Assembly: GCA_020832005.1 (NCBI GenBank)
Contig: JAFIFN010000029.1
Span: 1-34,588 of the forward strand
Source of the DNA: Gammaproteobacteria bacterium
GTDB lineage: Bacteria > Pseudomonadota > Gammaproteobacteria > Steroidobacterales > PWYM01
Length of the DNA: 34,588 nucleotides
Direction of reading: 5' to 3'
The notes beneath the pieces were generated by a model, which was not told the origin of the DNA, made no database searches, and was given only the letters and a program-made list of their open reading frames with translations. A program made the position numbers and the translations under genes. Each line of letters opens with the position of its first letter. Position 1 is the first letter of the stretch. Positions 16,635 through 27,300 of this stretch are shown piece by piece.

Positions 16635-19364
16635 ATGATCCGCGAGCACACACCGGAAAACGGACCCGACCCGCTGGCACTCTCTCCGGAGACCGAGGCG
16701 CTGTTGCTGGATGTGCTCGAGCAGCCGCCGGATGCGCGCGGCGACTATCTCTACCAGTCCACCGACGACCCTCAGCTGCGGCAACTCGTCGAGCAGCTGC
16801 TCGCAGTCCACGCCAATGCCGACCGGCGCCTGGGCAGGCTGGCCCGCCGATTGGGTGGTGATTCACAGGCCTCCGCGGCACCGCCGCTGAGCCTGCCGGA
16901 GCGCGCCGGGCCCTACCGGCTGGAGCGCGAACTGGGTCGCGGCGGGATGAGCGTGGTGTGTCTCGGGCATCGCGACGACGGGCAGTTCGAGCAGACCGTC
17001 GCCGTCAAACTGCTGCCCGGCGGCCCGATGCTGGCATCCCTGAGCCGACGTTTCGACGGCGAGCGCCGGATACTCGCGCGCCTGGAGCACCCGAACCTCG
17101 CCCGCCTTATCGATGGCGGCGTCACCGATGAGGGCTGGCCCTATCTGGCGATGGAATACGTCGATGGTGTGCCCATCGACGAATACTGTGACCGCGAGCG
17201 TCTCGACGTGGCGGCACGGCTGGCGCTGTTCGAACAGGTGCTCGAGGCGGTGCAATACGCGCACCGCAACCTGGTGGTGCACCGCGACATCAAGCCGAGC
17301 AATATCCTGGTGACGGGCGACGGTCGCGTGAAACTGCTGGACTTCGGCATCGCCAAGGTGCTCGAAGACGCGGCCGAGAGCGCAGATGCCACGGAGCTCA
17401 CGCGCCTGGGTGGGCGGCCGATGTCGCCGGCGTGGGCCAGCCCGGAGCAGCTCGGCGGCCAGCCCGTGACCACGGCCAGCGACATCTACTCGCTGGGCTT
17501 GCTGCTCTATCGGCTGCTCACCGGCCATCTCCCGCACCCGACGGGCGCTACGGATCTCCAGGCGCTGCGCCAGTCGATGCTCGAGCGGGAACCCACGCGA
17601 CCGTCGCTGAAGGTGCTCGAGGCCGCAGGTGACAACGAGTGCTCACCTGAGGAACTCGCCCAGCGTCGCGCCAGCGGACCGCGCCGGCTGTCACGGGCGC
17701 TCGCGGGTGACCTCGACAACATCGTGCTCACGGCGCTGCGGCGCGAACCCGAGCGCCGCTATGCCACGGCCGAGCAGTTCGCTGCCGATATACAACGTCA
17801 TCGCGCCGGCCTGCCCGTGCGTGCGCGGCCGGACACCTGGGCGTATCGCAGCGGCAAGTTCATCGCCCGACATCGGCTTGCCGTGGCCGGCGCGGTGCTG
17901 GTGCCGATGATGATTATCGGCGGGCTGGTGGTGCACACCGAGCGCCTGCAGGTGGAACGCGACAAGGCCGAACTCGCCGCAGCGCAAGCCGAGCAGGCAC
18001 GCGTGGAGGCCGAAGCGGCTGCGCGCATGGCCAGTCTTGAAGCCCAGCGCAGCGACCGGGTCAGCGACTACCTGGTCAGCCTGTTTCGGGCGGCAGCGCC
18101 TGCCCAAGCGCGAGGCGAGGTCGTTACGGCCCAGGATCTCGTGGCGCTTGGTGCCGGGCAGCTGACCGATCTGGAGACAGAGCCGCTGTTGCGGGCTGCG
18201 TTGTTGACCACGCTTGGCGAGGTCAACGGCGCGCTGGGCCAGTATCGGGAAGCGAACAGCCTGTTCGCTGAAGCGCTGGAGATCTACCGGGGTGATCCGG
18301 ACGCCGATCCGGCCCTCACCGCAGAGGCGTGGAATTATTTCGGGGTCAGTCTGTTTCGTCTGGGTCAGCTCGCCGAAGCGGAGCAGGCCTACCAGGAAGC
18401 GTTGGCACTCGCGCCGGAGGCTGCACGACAGTTACGCGCCCGCACGCTCAATCATCTCGGCGTGGTGTACGTCGTCTCCAACCGTTTCGCCGAATCCAGC
18501 GATGTCCTGGAAGGCGCCCTTGCGCTGCTCGAAGACTTGGCGCCGGGCAGCGCGGATCACGCCAGTACGCTGAACATTCTCGGCACGGTGCGCTCGCGAC
18601 AGGAGCGCCATGACGAGGCCATCGCGATGCTCGAACAGGCGCTCGCGATTCGACGGTCGCTGTATGGCGACGATCACCCGGAGACGACCATCGCACTGAG
18701 CAACCTCGGCACAGTATTGTCCGAAGCAGGTCGCCCCGCTGAGGCCCGGATACACATCAGCGAGGCACTCGAGATCGATCGGGTGATCCTCGGTCCCGAT
18801 CACCCAAGCCTGGCCACGCTGTTGCTGCAGCTTGCTTCGCAGGAACTGCTGCTCGGGGACCCTGCGGCCGCCCGGGGGAACCTGCGACAGGCACTCGATA
18901 TCCAGATCGCCCAGGTCGGAGAGATTCATCCCCTAACCGGGTTCATGCTTCACAACAAGGCGCGTGCGCTGAATGACCTGGGCGAGCAGCGCGCAGCAGA
19001 GGAGTATTATCGTCGGGCAATCGACGTCGGCAGGGCGGTTCACGGCAGTGAAGATCGGGTGCTTGCCGCCTCGTTGCAAGGGCTCGGCGACATAAAAACC
19101 GAGCAGGGCCTGTGGGAGGAAGCGGAGGTGTTGCTGACGCAGTCCCTGAACATGCGTCGTAGCCTGCTGGGCGATGACAGTGAACAGAGCGCTGAATCGT
19201 ATCTGGCGCTCGCGCAACTGGAATCGAGACGTGGTCGGTATGAACAGGCTTTGGCGCATGCGCTCGCCGCGCAGGCCATCTACCGGCAGCGGCTGGCGGC
19301 CGACGATTCCCGCAGGCTGGACGCCGACGCGCTGGTGGAGTCGATTCGTGACGACTTACGGTAA
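16635..19364 (+). CDS. Second transmembrane Ser/Thr kinase with TPR repeats
   Basis: The 909-aa protein is paralogous along its whole length to the kinase at 11738-14320. Its kinase domain has ELGRGGMSVVCLG (about 99-111), ATP Lys 125, VVHRDIKPSN (HRD 216-218), DFG 236-238 and WASPEQ. A membrane helix near 415-440 is followed by a coiled coil and TPR-like repeats to the C-terminus. The ORF track start at 16410 adds 75 non-homologous residues. ATG 16635 matches the paralogue's N-terminus (SPETEALLLDVL versus TPEVEALLLESL) and has GGAG 10 nt and 3 nt upstream. Unlike its paralogue it has no adjacent sigma factor. Its 3' end overlaps the next gene by 17 bp. Confidence 0.92.
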   Translation: MIREHTPENGPDPLALSPETEALLLDVLEQPPDARGDYLYQSTDDPQLRQLVEQLLAVHANADRRLGRLARRLGGDSQASAAPPLSLPERAGPYRLERELGRGGMSVVCLGHRDDGQFEQTVAVKLLPGGPMLASLSRRFDGERRILARLEHPNLARLIDGGVTDEGWPYLAMEYVDGVPIDEYCDRERLDVAARLALFEQVLEAVQYAHRNLVVHRDIKPSNILVTGDGRVKLLDFGIAKVLEDAAESADATELTRLGGRPMSPAWASPEQLGGQPVTTASDIYSLGLLLYRLLTGHLPHPTGATDLQALRQSMLEREPTRPSLKVLEAAGDNECSPEELAQRRASGPRRLSRALAGDLDNIVLTALRREPERRYATAEQFAADIQRHRAGLPVRARPDTWAYRSGKFIARHRLAVAGAVLVPMMIIGGLVVHTERLQVERDKAELAAAQAEQARVEAEAAARMASLEAQRSDRVSDYLVSLFRAAAPAQARGEVVTAQDLVALGAGQLTDLETEPLLRAALLTTLGEVNGALGQYREANSLFAEALEIYRGDPDADPALTAEAWNYFGVSLFRLGQLAEAEQAYQEALALAPEAARQLRARTLNHLGVVYVVSNRFAESSDVLEGALALLEDLAPGSADHASTLNILGTVRSRQERHDEAIAMLEQALAIRRSLYGDDHPETTIALSNLGTVLSEAGRPAEARIHISEALEIDRVILGPDHPSLATLLLQLASQELLLGDPAAARGNLRQALDIQIAQVGEIHPLTGFMLHNKARALNDLGEQRAAEEYYRRAIDVGRAVHGSEDRVLAASLQGLGDIKTEQGLWEEAEVLLTQSLNMRRSLLGDDSEQSAESYLALAQLESRRGRYEQALAHALAAQAIYRQRLAADDSRRLDADALVESIRDDLR

Positions 19365-20373
19365 CTTCGAGACCCCCGAGCCCCGGCCGAGCCACATCCG
19401 CTCGCCGCTGCGGATCTTCTTTCTCGTCATGGTGTCGTTCGTGCTGATCCCGATGGCGCTGATGCTGACGCTCGGTGGCGTGACCTCGTTGTTGCTGGGC
19501 GAGGGCGCTGAGGCTATGAGATACCTCGTTCCGGCGACGCTGGTGATCGGCGGCCTCGTGCTTCTGACGCGCTGGGCCGTGCGACGCCTGCCGGTGAACG
19601 CCGACGGCAGCGTGGGCGGGCGGGTGCTGCGTGTGAACTATCCCGACCTTGCCCGACAAGAGGAATTCCGGATGCCCGAGCCGGGTGCCGGGAAGCCGCG
19701 CACCGCGCCGGGGCGCCGGCCCGCGATCCGCTGGCAACCGGGCGGCGCGATCGCGCCCGACCGGGAGGCATGGACCGCCGGGAGTTGCCTGGCCGTGGCC
19801 ATCGTCTGGCTGGTGGCGGGCGGCGGCATCGTCAGTCTCGCCACGATGATGGCGGCCTCCTCGTCCATGTCACTGGATCTCGGTTTCTTCGTCGCGGCCG
19901 GCGGTCTGGTCCTGGTGCCGTCCATCGGCATGTTCGTGATGTCACTGGTACTGCGTCACCGCACTCGCGACTGGCAGGCCTGCCGCGTCGAACTGCCCGA
20001 TGGCCCGGGCCGACCGGGCGAGTCATTCCGGCTGCGCGCCATCCTGCCACACCCGCCTGACCGCACCAGGCGCGTGGAAGCTGCCCTTGTGCACCGCACA
20101 CGACTGCCCGGCACCAGGCGTGACACGCCCGTGCGCCATGCGGAAAACTGGCGGCAGGAGATCGTGGCCCACGCCCGCGCGGATGCCGCGGGCTCAATCG
20201 CCGAGCTGCACTTCGAGCTGCCCGAGGATGCGCCCGCCAGCAGCCAGACGCTGGGTCCTAATGCGAGTCTCTGGCAGCTGGAGCTCAAGGCTGGCGGGAT
20301 GACCGCGCAGGCGCCTGGTTTACGCGGGGAAGCGCGCTTTACCGTGCCGGTGGTGGCGCGGCAGTCGGATTGA
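19348..20373 (+). CDS. Four-TM membrane protein coupled to kinase
   Basis: The 341-aa protein has four hydrophobic helices at about 23-50, 58-77, 145-169 and 178-203, a polar Arg/Pro-rich loop between helices 2 and 3, and a C-terminal soluble domain of about 130 residues (VELPDGPGRPGESFRLRA) that looks beta-rich. The track's ATG at 19174 lies deep in the kinase gene. GTG 19348 has GGTGGAG 7 nt upstream and starts just before the hydrophobic region. The architecture loosely recalls DUF3592-type proteins, but no family is claimed. The 17-bp overlap indicates translation coupled to the kinase, so it may act as a kinase partner or substrate. Confidence 0.75.
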   Translation: MTTYGNFETPEPRPSHIRSPLRIFFLVMVSFVLIPMALMLTLGGVTSLLLGEGAEAMRYLVPATLVIGGLVLLTRWAVRRLPVNADGSVGGRVLRVNYPDLARQEEFRMPEPGAGKPRTAPGRRPAIRWQPGGAIAPDREAWTAGSCLAVAIVWLVAGGGIVSLATMMAASSSMSLDLGFFVAAGGLVLVPSIGMFVMSLVLRHRTRDWQACRVELPDGPGRPGESFRLRAILPHPPDRTRRVEAALVHRTRLPGTRRDTPVRHAENWRQEIVAHARADAAGSIAELHFELPEDAPASSQTLGPNASLWQLELKAGGMTAQAPGLRGEARFTVPVVARQSD

Positions 20374-20500
20374 ACGAGACCGGCCGAGGCGGGCGGGGTT
20401 GAACGACTTTGTCCGGGTTTATCGTTTGATTAACAGGCAACGCCTGTCCGAGTGAACCGGCGTCATCCGACTTTTTCGATCACCTCGTACGGAATCCGTC

Positions 20501-21226
20501 ATGCCTGCCCGCTCATATCTCGTATTACTCACCGCCCTGTCTTTTGCTGCCTGTGGCAGCCCGTCTGATCCGGCGACCTCCAACGGCGCAAGCGATGCCG
20601 GCCCATCGCCACCGCCGGCGGCCGCTCACCAGCAGGCAACAGCCGACCTCGACGCTGCCCGCCTGTGCGAATTGTTCAGTGAAGCAGAAATACGCGCAAT
20701 GTTCGCAATACCGACCGATCAGGCACTGCAGAGGCAACCTTTGACCTCCGAGGCCGGCAGGGTCGAGTGTCGGTATCACTGGACGATCGCGGACCCGGCA
20801 GCGTACTTCGCCGAACAACAAAGCTGCGACATGGCCCGCATGAGCGAGGCGACGCAAGCCCTGATGGCGGCCGGCGGCGACCGTGCAGCCATCGAGGCGG
20901 CAATCCGCGGCGGCGTGGAGTTTGATGAGGACGATTTCGGGCCGAATCGATCTCTCAGTATCAGTTTCATGCCGCGTGAGAATCGGTACGGGGCTCCGGT
21001 CTCGTACGAAATGGCGCTGGCCGCCGTGCAGTACAACCGCACCGATCATGAGGCCCTCGTGATCTCAGGGCATCAGGCGCTGCTGGGCCGGGAAGCTGGG
21101 GGCTACAGATTCATGGTTTTTCCGCCGGATGGGCAGTTCACGATTTCTATAGACCGCGCCTACAGCGAAGCGAACGCGCAGACAGCTGGCCTCGAGATGG
21201 CGCGGCGTATTGCAAGTGCGCTCTAG
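20501..21226 (+). CDS. Putative lipoprotein
   Basis: The 241-aa protein has a type II signal peptide: a hydrophobic run then SFAAC with the lipidated Cys at residue 18. A Ser/Pro/Ala-rich linker follows before a globular domain containing CELFSEAEIRAMF and VECRYHWTI. The two mature-domain cysteines could pair. No family was recognised; the CELFSEAEI pattern resembles small ligand-binding lipoproteins, but this is only an impression. The gene stands 127 bp after the membrane protein and 31 bp before the 805-aa gene. Confidence 0.75.
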   Translation: MPARSYLVLLTALSFAACGSPSDPATSNGASDAGPSPPPAAAHQQATADLDAARLCELFSEAEIRAMFAIPTDQALQRQPLTSEAGRVECRYHWTIADPAAYFAEQQSCDMARMSEATQALMAAGGDRAAIEAAIRGGVEFDEDDFGPNRSLSISFMPRENRYGAPVSYEMALAAVQYNRTDHEALVISGHQALLGREAGGYRFMVFPPDGQFTISIDRAYSEANAQTAGLEMARRIASAL

Positions 21227-21257
21227 ACACACACTTCGACAAGGCAGGTGAACCCAG

Positions 21258-23675
21258 ATGCTGCGGATGAACGGAATCGCCCACGACGTCCTGATCTGGG
21301 GTATTGGCATCGTCGCGCTTGCGGGTGTCGATGTGGTGCATGGGGATTCTGGCCGCCAAGCAACTGTCGACGACTCGCCAGTGGCATTTTCCGGCACCCA
21401 GACCTCCGCCATGGCAGGACAGTCCGATCAGGGTGTTCGTCTGGAAGAAGAGCTTCGCCGCTTGGACCTCCTGATGGACGCATTCGAGGAGCTCCGGTTT
21501 CAGCTCGATCGCACACAGTTTGATGTCGAAGCGCTGAGTCTGGCATTGCAGCCCGGCGGAGCGATCGCCTACCTGGACTACGTCACAAACCAAGTCTACT
21601 TCGAGCAGTATCCCGGATTGCTGCGCGGGGCTGCCGGTGCGCTCATGAGCCGTGCCGGAAACGCCCTCGATCAGGCCGTACTGCTCGCGACTCTGATGTC
21701 CGACGGTGGATACGACGTCAGAATTGTACGAACTGAGTTGACGGGTGCACAGGCCCAACAGTTGATCGAGCAGATGCTGGTTGAGCGATCACCGCATGCG
21801 CCACCTGCTGAGACGGACGTCACGCTTGAGATTCTTGAAGAGATTGCTGAGCTGGTCGGTCGCAGCCCTGAACTGATCGACGCCGCGATGCTACCGATCG
21901 GCGGGGACCCCACCGAGTCTCTGATGGACACTGCAGTATACGAAAGTACCCTTGCGCAAACAGCGATGATTCTCGAACTGCTCGCTGCGCATGATGTTCC
22001 CCTTGGCGATCCGGACTACCTGTCACGGATTCGGAACGAGGCGAAAGACTATTTCTGGGTGGAATACCGTCGTACACAGGCGAACCCCTGGCGCCAGGCG
22101 CATCCCGTATTTCGCGACCCACCGGATTGGCTGGCCACGCTGGAAAGTCTTGAAATACTCGATCGAGAGGTCCCTGAGCCGCTGCAGTACCGCATCCGCT
22201 TCGTCGTATACGCTCAACAAAAGTGGGGGCATGATGAGCGCACCCACATGCTGATGGCGCCCTGGGAGGTCCCGGTCGCCAATCTCGCTGGCCGACCGCA
22301 GGTCTTTCAGCTTACTCCGGACTCTGTGCCGGACGAACAGAGCGAACAACACGTCGATTGGGATCAGCTAAGCGACGACATGCGATTCATGTTTCCGAGG
22401 TTCGGGGAGTTCCTGGCGCCGGGGGCGGTTGCGCTGGATATCCGGGGAAATGTCGCCGACCCGGAGGCTGCGGCCAGCCCGATGGCCGGCGTCTTCGCAA
22501 CTGGCGCGCAGCGCGTCGGCGAGGCCGCCGGCGCTTTGGATGCCCTTGGCCAGACTCAGGCGGGCGACGCTACACCTGAGGCGTTCGTTGACTTGATTGG
22601 CGTGTACGCCGAGTACTCTCTGATCGCTCCGGGGGGTCAGGAGATATCCATTCGTCGTGATCTGCTGGATCCCGAGACAGATGCCCAGTCTCGGCTCGCC
22701 TCATTGTTACGGGAACAGACCTTCATGGTATTCACCGGAGGTCTACCCGATGCATTCATCATTAACGCTTACCTTGATCGAATCCTCGCACTCAGGGAGA
22801 CATTCCGCACGATGATCCGCCTGGGGGCAGGCGAAGGCCCGTTCTCTGTTCCAGCGGCGGAACTTTCGACCGATACACGTTGGCTTGGACACCTGATCCT
22901 TTCGAGATTGTCCGATGCCGAAAACGGACGGAGCGCACCACGCACATACCGGAACGCACCGGGACTGGTGATCTACGAAACCGATACGATCGATTTATCA
23001 ACAGACTGGCAGCGCATCGACATTGCCACGAACCCCCGGCGTCCGCTGGATGTGAGTCAGAGCGCCGAGCCTGCAGGCGTAGAACTGCTGGTGCGCTCCG
23101 GTGTATGGGAAAGCCATGCGGAGGGCATAGTCATCGGCGCGGACGCCCTGGGGCAGGCTGGAACGATCGGACGAATTTCGGCCGCACTCGCCGCGGGGGA
23201 GCAGCTTGAGGTCATTCATCCTTTCGACGTCTCGTCACTGCGCTCGCTGCGAATGGAGAGCCATGCCCTGGAGGCAATCAGGCAAGACCTGGAATCTGGC
23301 TATGCCGTGATTGTGCCGCGCGCGTTTGCGGAGACCGGGGCGGGGTGGTGGCGGATTGATCCCATGAGAGGCAACACGCTCGCAATGATCGCAGACGGTC
23401 GTGGTGGCCAGGTAAAAGAGTACATGACCGTGAAAGAGGGGAAGGGAATGCTGAAGTTGCTCAAAACAATCAGATTCTCGCAGCACTGCTTCGACGGGAC
23501 CCTGCAGAATGTCGCGGATGCGATGTTCGGTTTCATTACGGTCATGTACGGCGATGTTGGAACATACCTGAGGAGCGTTTACGGTGATGATCTGGATGCC
23601 GCCTCCGAGCGCATGAACGCCTGCGAAAGAACGATCGTGCGCATGCTCATTTCAGCCTCGAATCGACTTCCATAG
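21258..23675 (+). CDS. Large exported protein with degenerate transglutaminase-like core
   Basis: The 805-aa protein has an N-terminal hydrophobic segment (residues 9-28), probably a signal peptide or anchor. Residues 132-159 (AGNALDQAVLLATLMSDGGYDVRIV) have the pattern of the transglutaminase-like core helix, and 264-287 (DYFWVEYRRTQANPW, then AHPVF) the pattern of its His/Asp strand. Asn-Ala stands where the catalytic Cys would be, so it is probably not a conventional cysteine transglutaminase. The remaining ~500 residues match nothing I recognise; the final ~200 have a Cys pair (HCFDGT, NACERT). GGTG lies 8 nt before the ATG. It follows the lipoprotein by 31 bp and is probably co-transcribed with it. 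Confidence 0.75.
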   Translation: MLRMNGIAHDVLIWGIGIVALAGVDVVHGDSGRQATVDDSPVAFSGTQTSAMAGQSDQGVRLEEELRRLDLLMDAFEELRFQLDRTQFDVEALSLALQPGGAIAYLDYVTNQVYFEQYPGLLRGAAGALMSRAGNALDQAVLLATLMSDGGYDVRIVRTELTGAQAQQLIEQMLVERSPHAPPAETDVTLEILEEIAELVGRSPELIDAAMLPIGGDPTESLMDTAVYESTLAQTAMILELLAAHDVPLGDPDYLSRIRNEAKDYFWVEYRRTQANPWRQAHPVFRDPPDWLATLESLEILDREVPEPLQYRIRFVVYAQQKWGHDERTHMLMAPWEVPVANLAGRPQVFQLTPDSVPDEQSEQHVDWDQLSDDMRFMFPRFGEFLAPGAVALDIRGNVADPEAAASPMAGVFATGAQRVGEAAGALDALGQTQAGDATPEAFVDLIGVYAEYSLIAPGGQEISIRRDLLDPETDAQSRLASLLREQTFMVFTGGLPDAFIINAYLDRILALRETFRTMIRLGAGEGPFSVPAAELSTDTRWLGHLILSRLSDAENGRSAPRTYRNAPGLVIYETDTIDLSTDWQRIDIATNPRRPLDVSQSAEPAGVELLVRSGVWESHAEGIVIGADALGQAGTIGRISAALAAGEQLEVIHPFDVSSLRSLRMESHALEAIRQDLESGYAVIVPRAFAETGAGWWRIDPMRGNTLAMIADGRGGQVKEYMTVKEGKGMLKLLKTIRFSQHCFDGTLQNVADAMFGFITVMYGDVGTYLRSVYGDDLDAASERMNACERTIVRMLISASNRLP

Positions 23676-23729
23676 CCTGATGACCGACGACTGAGTGGGT
23701 TTCACGGACTGATCACATGGAGAGTCGCG

Positions 23730-24308
23730 TCACAGGTCATCGATATTCACGCGAACAATCTGCACCCAAGTCCCCTCAAGAATCTCAAGGCGGTCAAGAT
23801 CCACAAACGGAGAATGCACAACCACGCCGAGGCTGCCCATGCCATCGTCCGGCATCAGTATATATTCGTGACGAACCACCGGGCGCCCCTCGGCAGTAGC
23901 TGCCAACGCCAGCGCGCGTGCCGTCCAGTCTTGTCCGATTCGAGTCTCGAAGTCCTCACCAATCATCTCTGCGGTGGCCTGAAGGGACTCGCCGAGATCC
24001 AGCTCAAGTGTGTATGCGGACTGGAGCTCATGCGGCCAGTCCATATCATCGTAGAGGCCTGCCACGGGCGGATCACCCGGGATGCGTCCCACCCACACGC
24101 GAATATCGGCATCTCCCATCTCCATGGTGGCGAACGTGGCCTGCGTTGCGGCGATCACCGAATCGGCCAGCCTTGTGTCCCATGCGTCTGGCACATGCGG
24201 CGGCGCGAGCTGCACCGGCACGGGGGATTGCGCGTGAGCCTTGCCTGACAGGGCCAGCAGGCAGCACGCGAACATCATGGTAAATGGCTTCGATACCAGA
24301 GCATTCAT
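23730..24308 (-). CDS. Small exported protein of unknown function
   Basis: The 192-aa protein has a clear Sec signal peptide (residues 1-27, ending KAHAQ) and no Cys in the mature part. The mature region has DADIRVWVGRIPGDPP and VVRHEYILMPDDG, suggesting a compact alpha/beta domain. No family was recognised. AAGGAG lies 7-8 nt upstream of the ATG. It ends 55 bp from the convergent 805-aa gene and lies 53 bp downstream of the giant VWA gene on the same strand, so it may be the last gene of that transcript. Confidence 0.75.
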   Translation of the reverse strand: MNALVSKPFTMMFACCLLALSGKAHAQSPVPVQLAPPHVPDAWDTRLADSVIAATQATFATMEMGDADIRVWVGRIPGDPPVAGLYDDMDWPHELQSAYTLELDLGESLQATAEMIGEDFETRIGQDWTARALALAATAEGRPVVRHEYILMPDDGMGSLGVVVHSPFVDLDRLEILEGTWVQIVRVNIDDL

Positions 24309-24361
24309 TTTTGACTCCTTGTAGCCCTCCCCGGGGCCAGAAACATCACGGAAAGTCTGTC

Positions 24362-27300
24362 CTAATCGAGAGTGACCAGCGTTGCCACGCCGCCGCGCAG
24401 GCGCTGGTCCTCCAGCCGCCGCGGCGCCTCACCGTCGACGACAATGGTGTGTGTGCCCGCGGCGACCTCGATTTCTTCACCGCCGACAAGACCCGTGGCG
24501 ATGACACTGCCCGCGCGACCCAACACGCGGTAAGGCACGGCGAATGCGCGCTGCAGCGCCAGCACCAGTTCCTCTTCGCTCGCCGAATCGAAATACAGAC
24601 CGCCCGCCTGCGCGGCCAGTGATTCGAACTCGGCCTGGAAGCCCTGGTCGCCGAGCTGAAAGCCGACGATGTTCAGTCGCAGGTCGAAGCCCTGATCGAG
24701 CAGCTGTGCGATCACCGCCTGTGCATCGCCATCGCAGGTCTCCTCGCCGTCGGTCAGCAGCACGACCATCCGTCGGCCAGTCGCATCCGCGAGATCGTCT
24801 GCAGCTTTTGCCAGCGAGTCGGCGATCGGCGTTCTGGCGAGATTGATCGCCGTGATGCCCTCCAGCGAGCTGCGGAAGCCGCTGCGCTGCAGCGGCGACA
24901 GTGGAATCTCGAGATCTGATCGGCAGGCGTTGGCTTCGCGGTTGCCGTAGACCCGCAGCGCGACCGGCGTACCTTCCGGGATGACCTCGATGACTTCGCC
25001 CAGCACGCGCTTGGCAACCTCGATGCGACGCCCGCCTTGCATTCTGCGCAGCATGCTGCCGGAGGCATCCAGGATGATGGACACCGCCCCGGCAGGCACC
25101 AGAGGCTCGGCACTGACAACGCGAAGCCGCGCAGGGCCGGGGTCCTGTTCGAAGCGGCTCGACGCGGTCAGCAGATATTCGGCAGGGTCGCGCAGCTCCT
25201 GTGTGACCCGCTGGAGCGCGGCGTCGAGCTGCGCGGCATCGTAAACCGTTGCGTAGTAGCCGCCATTCACTGCGGCGAAACTCTGCATGGTCGACTGGCG
25301 CCGGCGCAGATCATCAGTAACACGCCCCGGGCGAACCTTGAAGGCATAGACCCGCGGCTTGACCTGTGCCATCGCAGGCCAGAGCGTGCGGCCGATCCCG
25401 CGCATATTGATATCTTCTTCCGCATCACCAATGGCGATGATGGCGCGCTGGCCCGGGCGGTCGCGAAGGGCATCGACCGCATGGATCATCGCCGTGTGCA
25501 CATTGCTGCCCGAGTAGTTGTTGTCGAAGGCATTGAGCCCCAGGGCGACTTCATGCGGGTCGTCCAGGAAGCGCGTGAAGATCGGTGGGCCGTCGAACTG
25601 GATGAACTGGGCCTCATCCAGTCCGGGACGCAGCGAGCGTGCGTACAGGCGCACGGCCCGCTGGATCATGGCCACGTACTGGGCCACCGAACCGCTGGAA
25701 TCCCAGGCGAAAACAATCGACAGCGGTGCCTCGAAGACGCGGATGCGCAACTCCTCCCCAGGCTCCGCGCGCAGCAGTACCTGATGATGGCGTCCGGCGG
25801 TGCGCTCGCTCTCGGGGGTGCGCGGACGGCCGTCTGCGCCCTGGATTTCCAGTCCCGCGCGCAGGCGCTCGACACCACTGAGGGTCAGCTCCATCACGTT
25901 GTGACCCTCCGGCATGCGCAGGCGATACCACGCCTCGGTCTGGCCGAGCTGAACGTGTCCCCTGGCAGGCTCATCGGCAACCAGCGCTGCGGCGGTGGCC
26001 GTGGTCCGGTTGCCCTGCTGCCGCGGCGGCTCGCGCAGGGGCAGCGGGGCCGGGAAGGCATGCTCATACGGCCCGTCCCACCAGTCCGTCCCCCACTCGG
26101 CCAGCGCACTCCGGTAGCTCGCATCAACCGGGGGTTCGTAGATGCGTATCCGGGTCGGCAACATGAAGCTGGCCGCCGCCTCGGCCGCGTTCGATTCGAA
26201 TCGGACATAGCGTGCCCAGACAGGTGTTTCGGCCTGCCAGCGCCCGCCGGAGTCATCGACATCGATCACGGCCACGGTCTCCCATGGACCGATCGGACTG
26301 GCCAGCGCGACCTGCACCGTGAATTGGGAAAAGTGCGGCATGCCCCCTGCAACACGATGGGGCTCGATCACGATCTCGCCGATACGGGCCGAACGCTGGT
26401 CACGAAACCCGATCAGCCATGAAGTAGTCTGTCCGGCCGCCCGTCGCAGCGCGCCCATCTGACTGCCCTCGTCGAGCAGCTGCTCCGCCCAGATGCCGAA
26501 TCCGGCAATCGGGTCGGTATGGATGACGTGGCCGCCCAGCGACAGCTCGGCGAGGTTGAAGCCGCGGCCGCCGCTGAGATCCAGGTCACCCGAGGCCAGC
26601 ACCTTGAAGGCGTTGAGCTCGATGCGCTGCTCGCTGGCCAGTGCCGGCGCGCGCAGGATCAAACGCGCATGACGCGCCATGACGGGCTCGGGCAGCGCGA
26701 ACGCCTGTGGCCTGGCCAATGGCGCCATCTCGGCTTCGAGCACCGTCTCGAAGTGCTCGCCGTCTTCTGACAACGCGACTGCGAACGCCGCCAGCCGCCG
26801 GGCGGGTTCGACGCCTGTCGTATCCAGTACGAACCCGTGGATCGGCGCAGCCGTATCGCCGGCCAGTACGATATCGACATGCTCGCCATGACGGACCTGG
26901 AGGTTGGCGGTTTCCGGCAGGCTGCCGCTGATCAACCGCTCGTGTGCGGTCGTCCCGCTGACCGGGCGTGCGCCAAACTCGCTCCACGCAACGTTGATCG
27001 CGCCAACCAGCGGCTCAGGGAGGACCGCGCCTGGCTGCGGCGACACGGGCCTGGTGGACGGGTCGACCGCAATCTCCAGCGCGGCCGCCACCTGGCGCTG
27101 GTCGGCGTGGCGGGCCGCGAACGCCAGGATAACCGGCTCGGCCGGCGCCAGGTCCCGGCCGCTCAGCGATCGCCAGGCGACTTCGCGTGATTCGCCCGGT
27201 TGAAGCCGGATGTGACTGTCGTCGACTTCGAGCGACCAGGTCCGGTCGCTGGCGCTGCTGATGAGTTCGACCTCGAGCGGCTCATCGCCCTGGTGCTGAA

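Noticed and set aside
20433-20447. Hairpin ACAGGC-AAC-GCCTGT as a terminator
   Set aside because: The stem is only 6 bp and no T-run follows.
25037-26422. 461-aa plus-strand ORF antisense to the giant VWA gene
   Set aside because: It is a GC-rich shadow frame. Its sequence is rich in Arg/His/Gln with no domain, while the minus strand has VWA motifs, a signal peptide and repeats.
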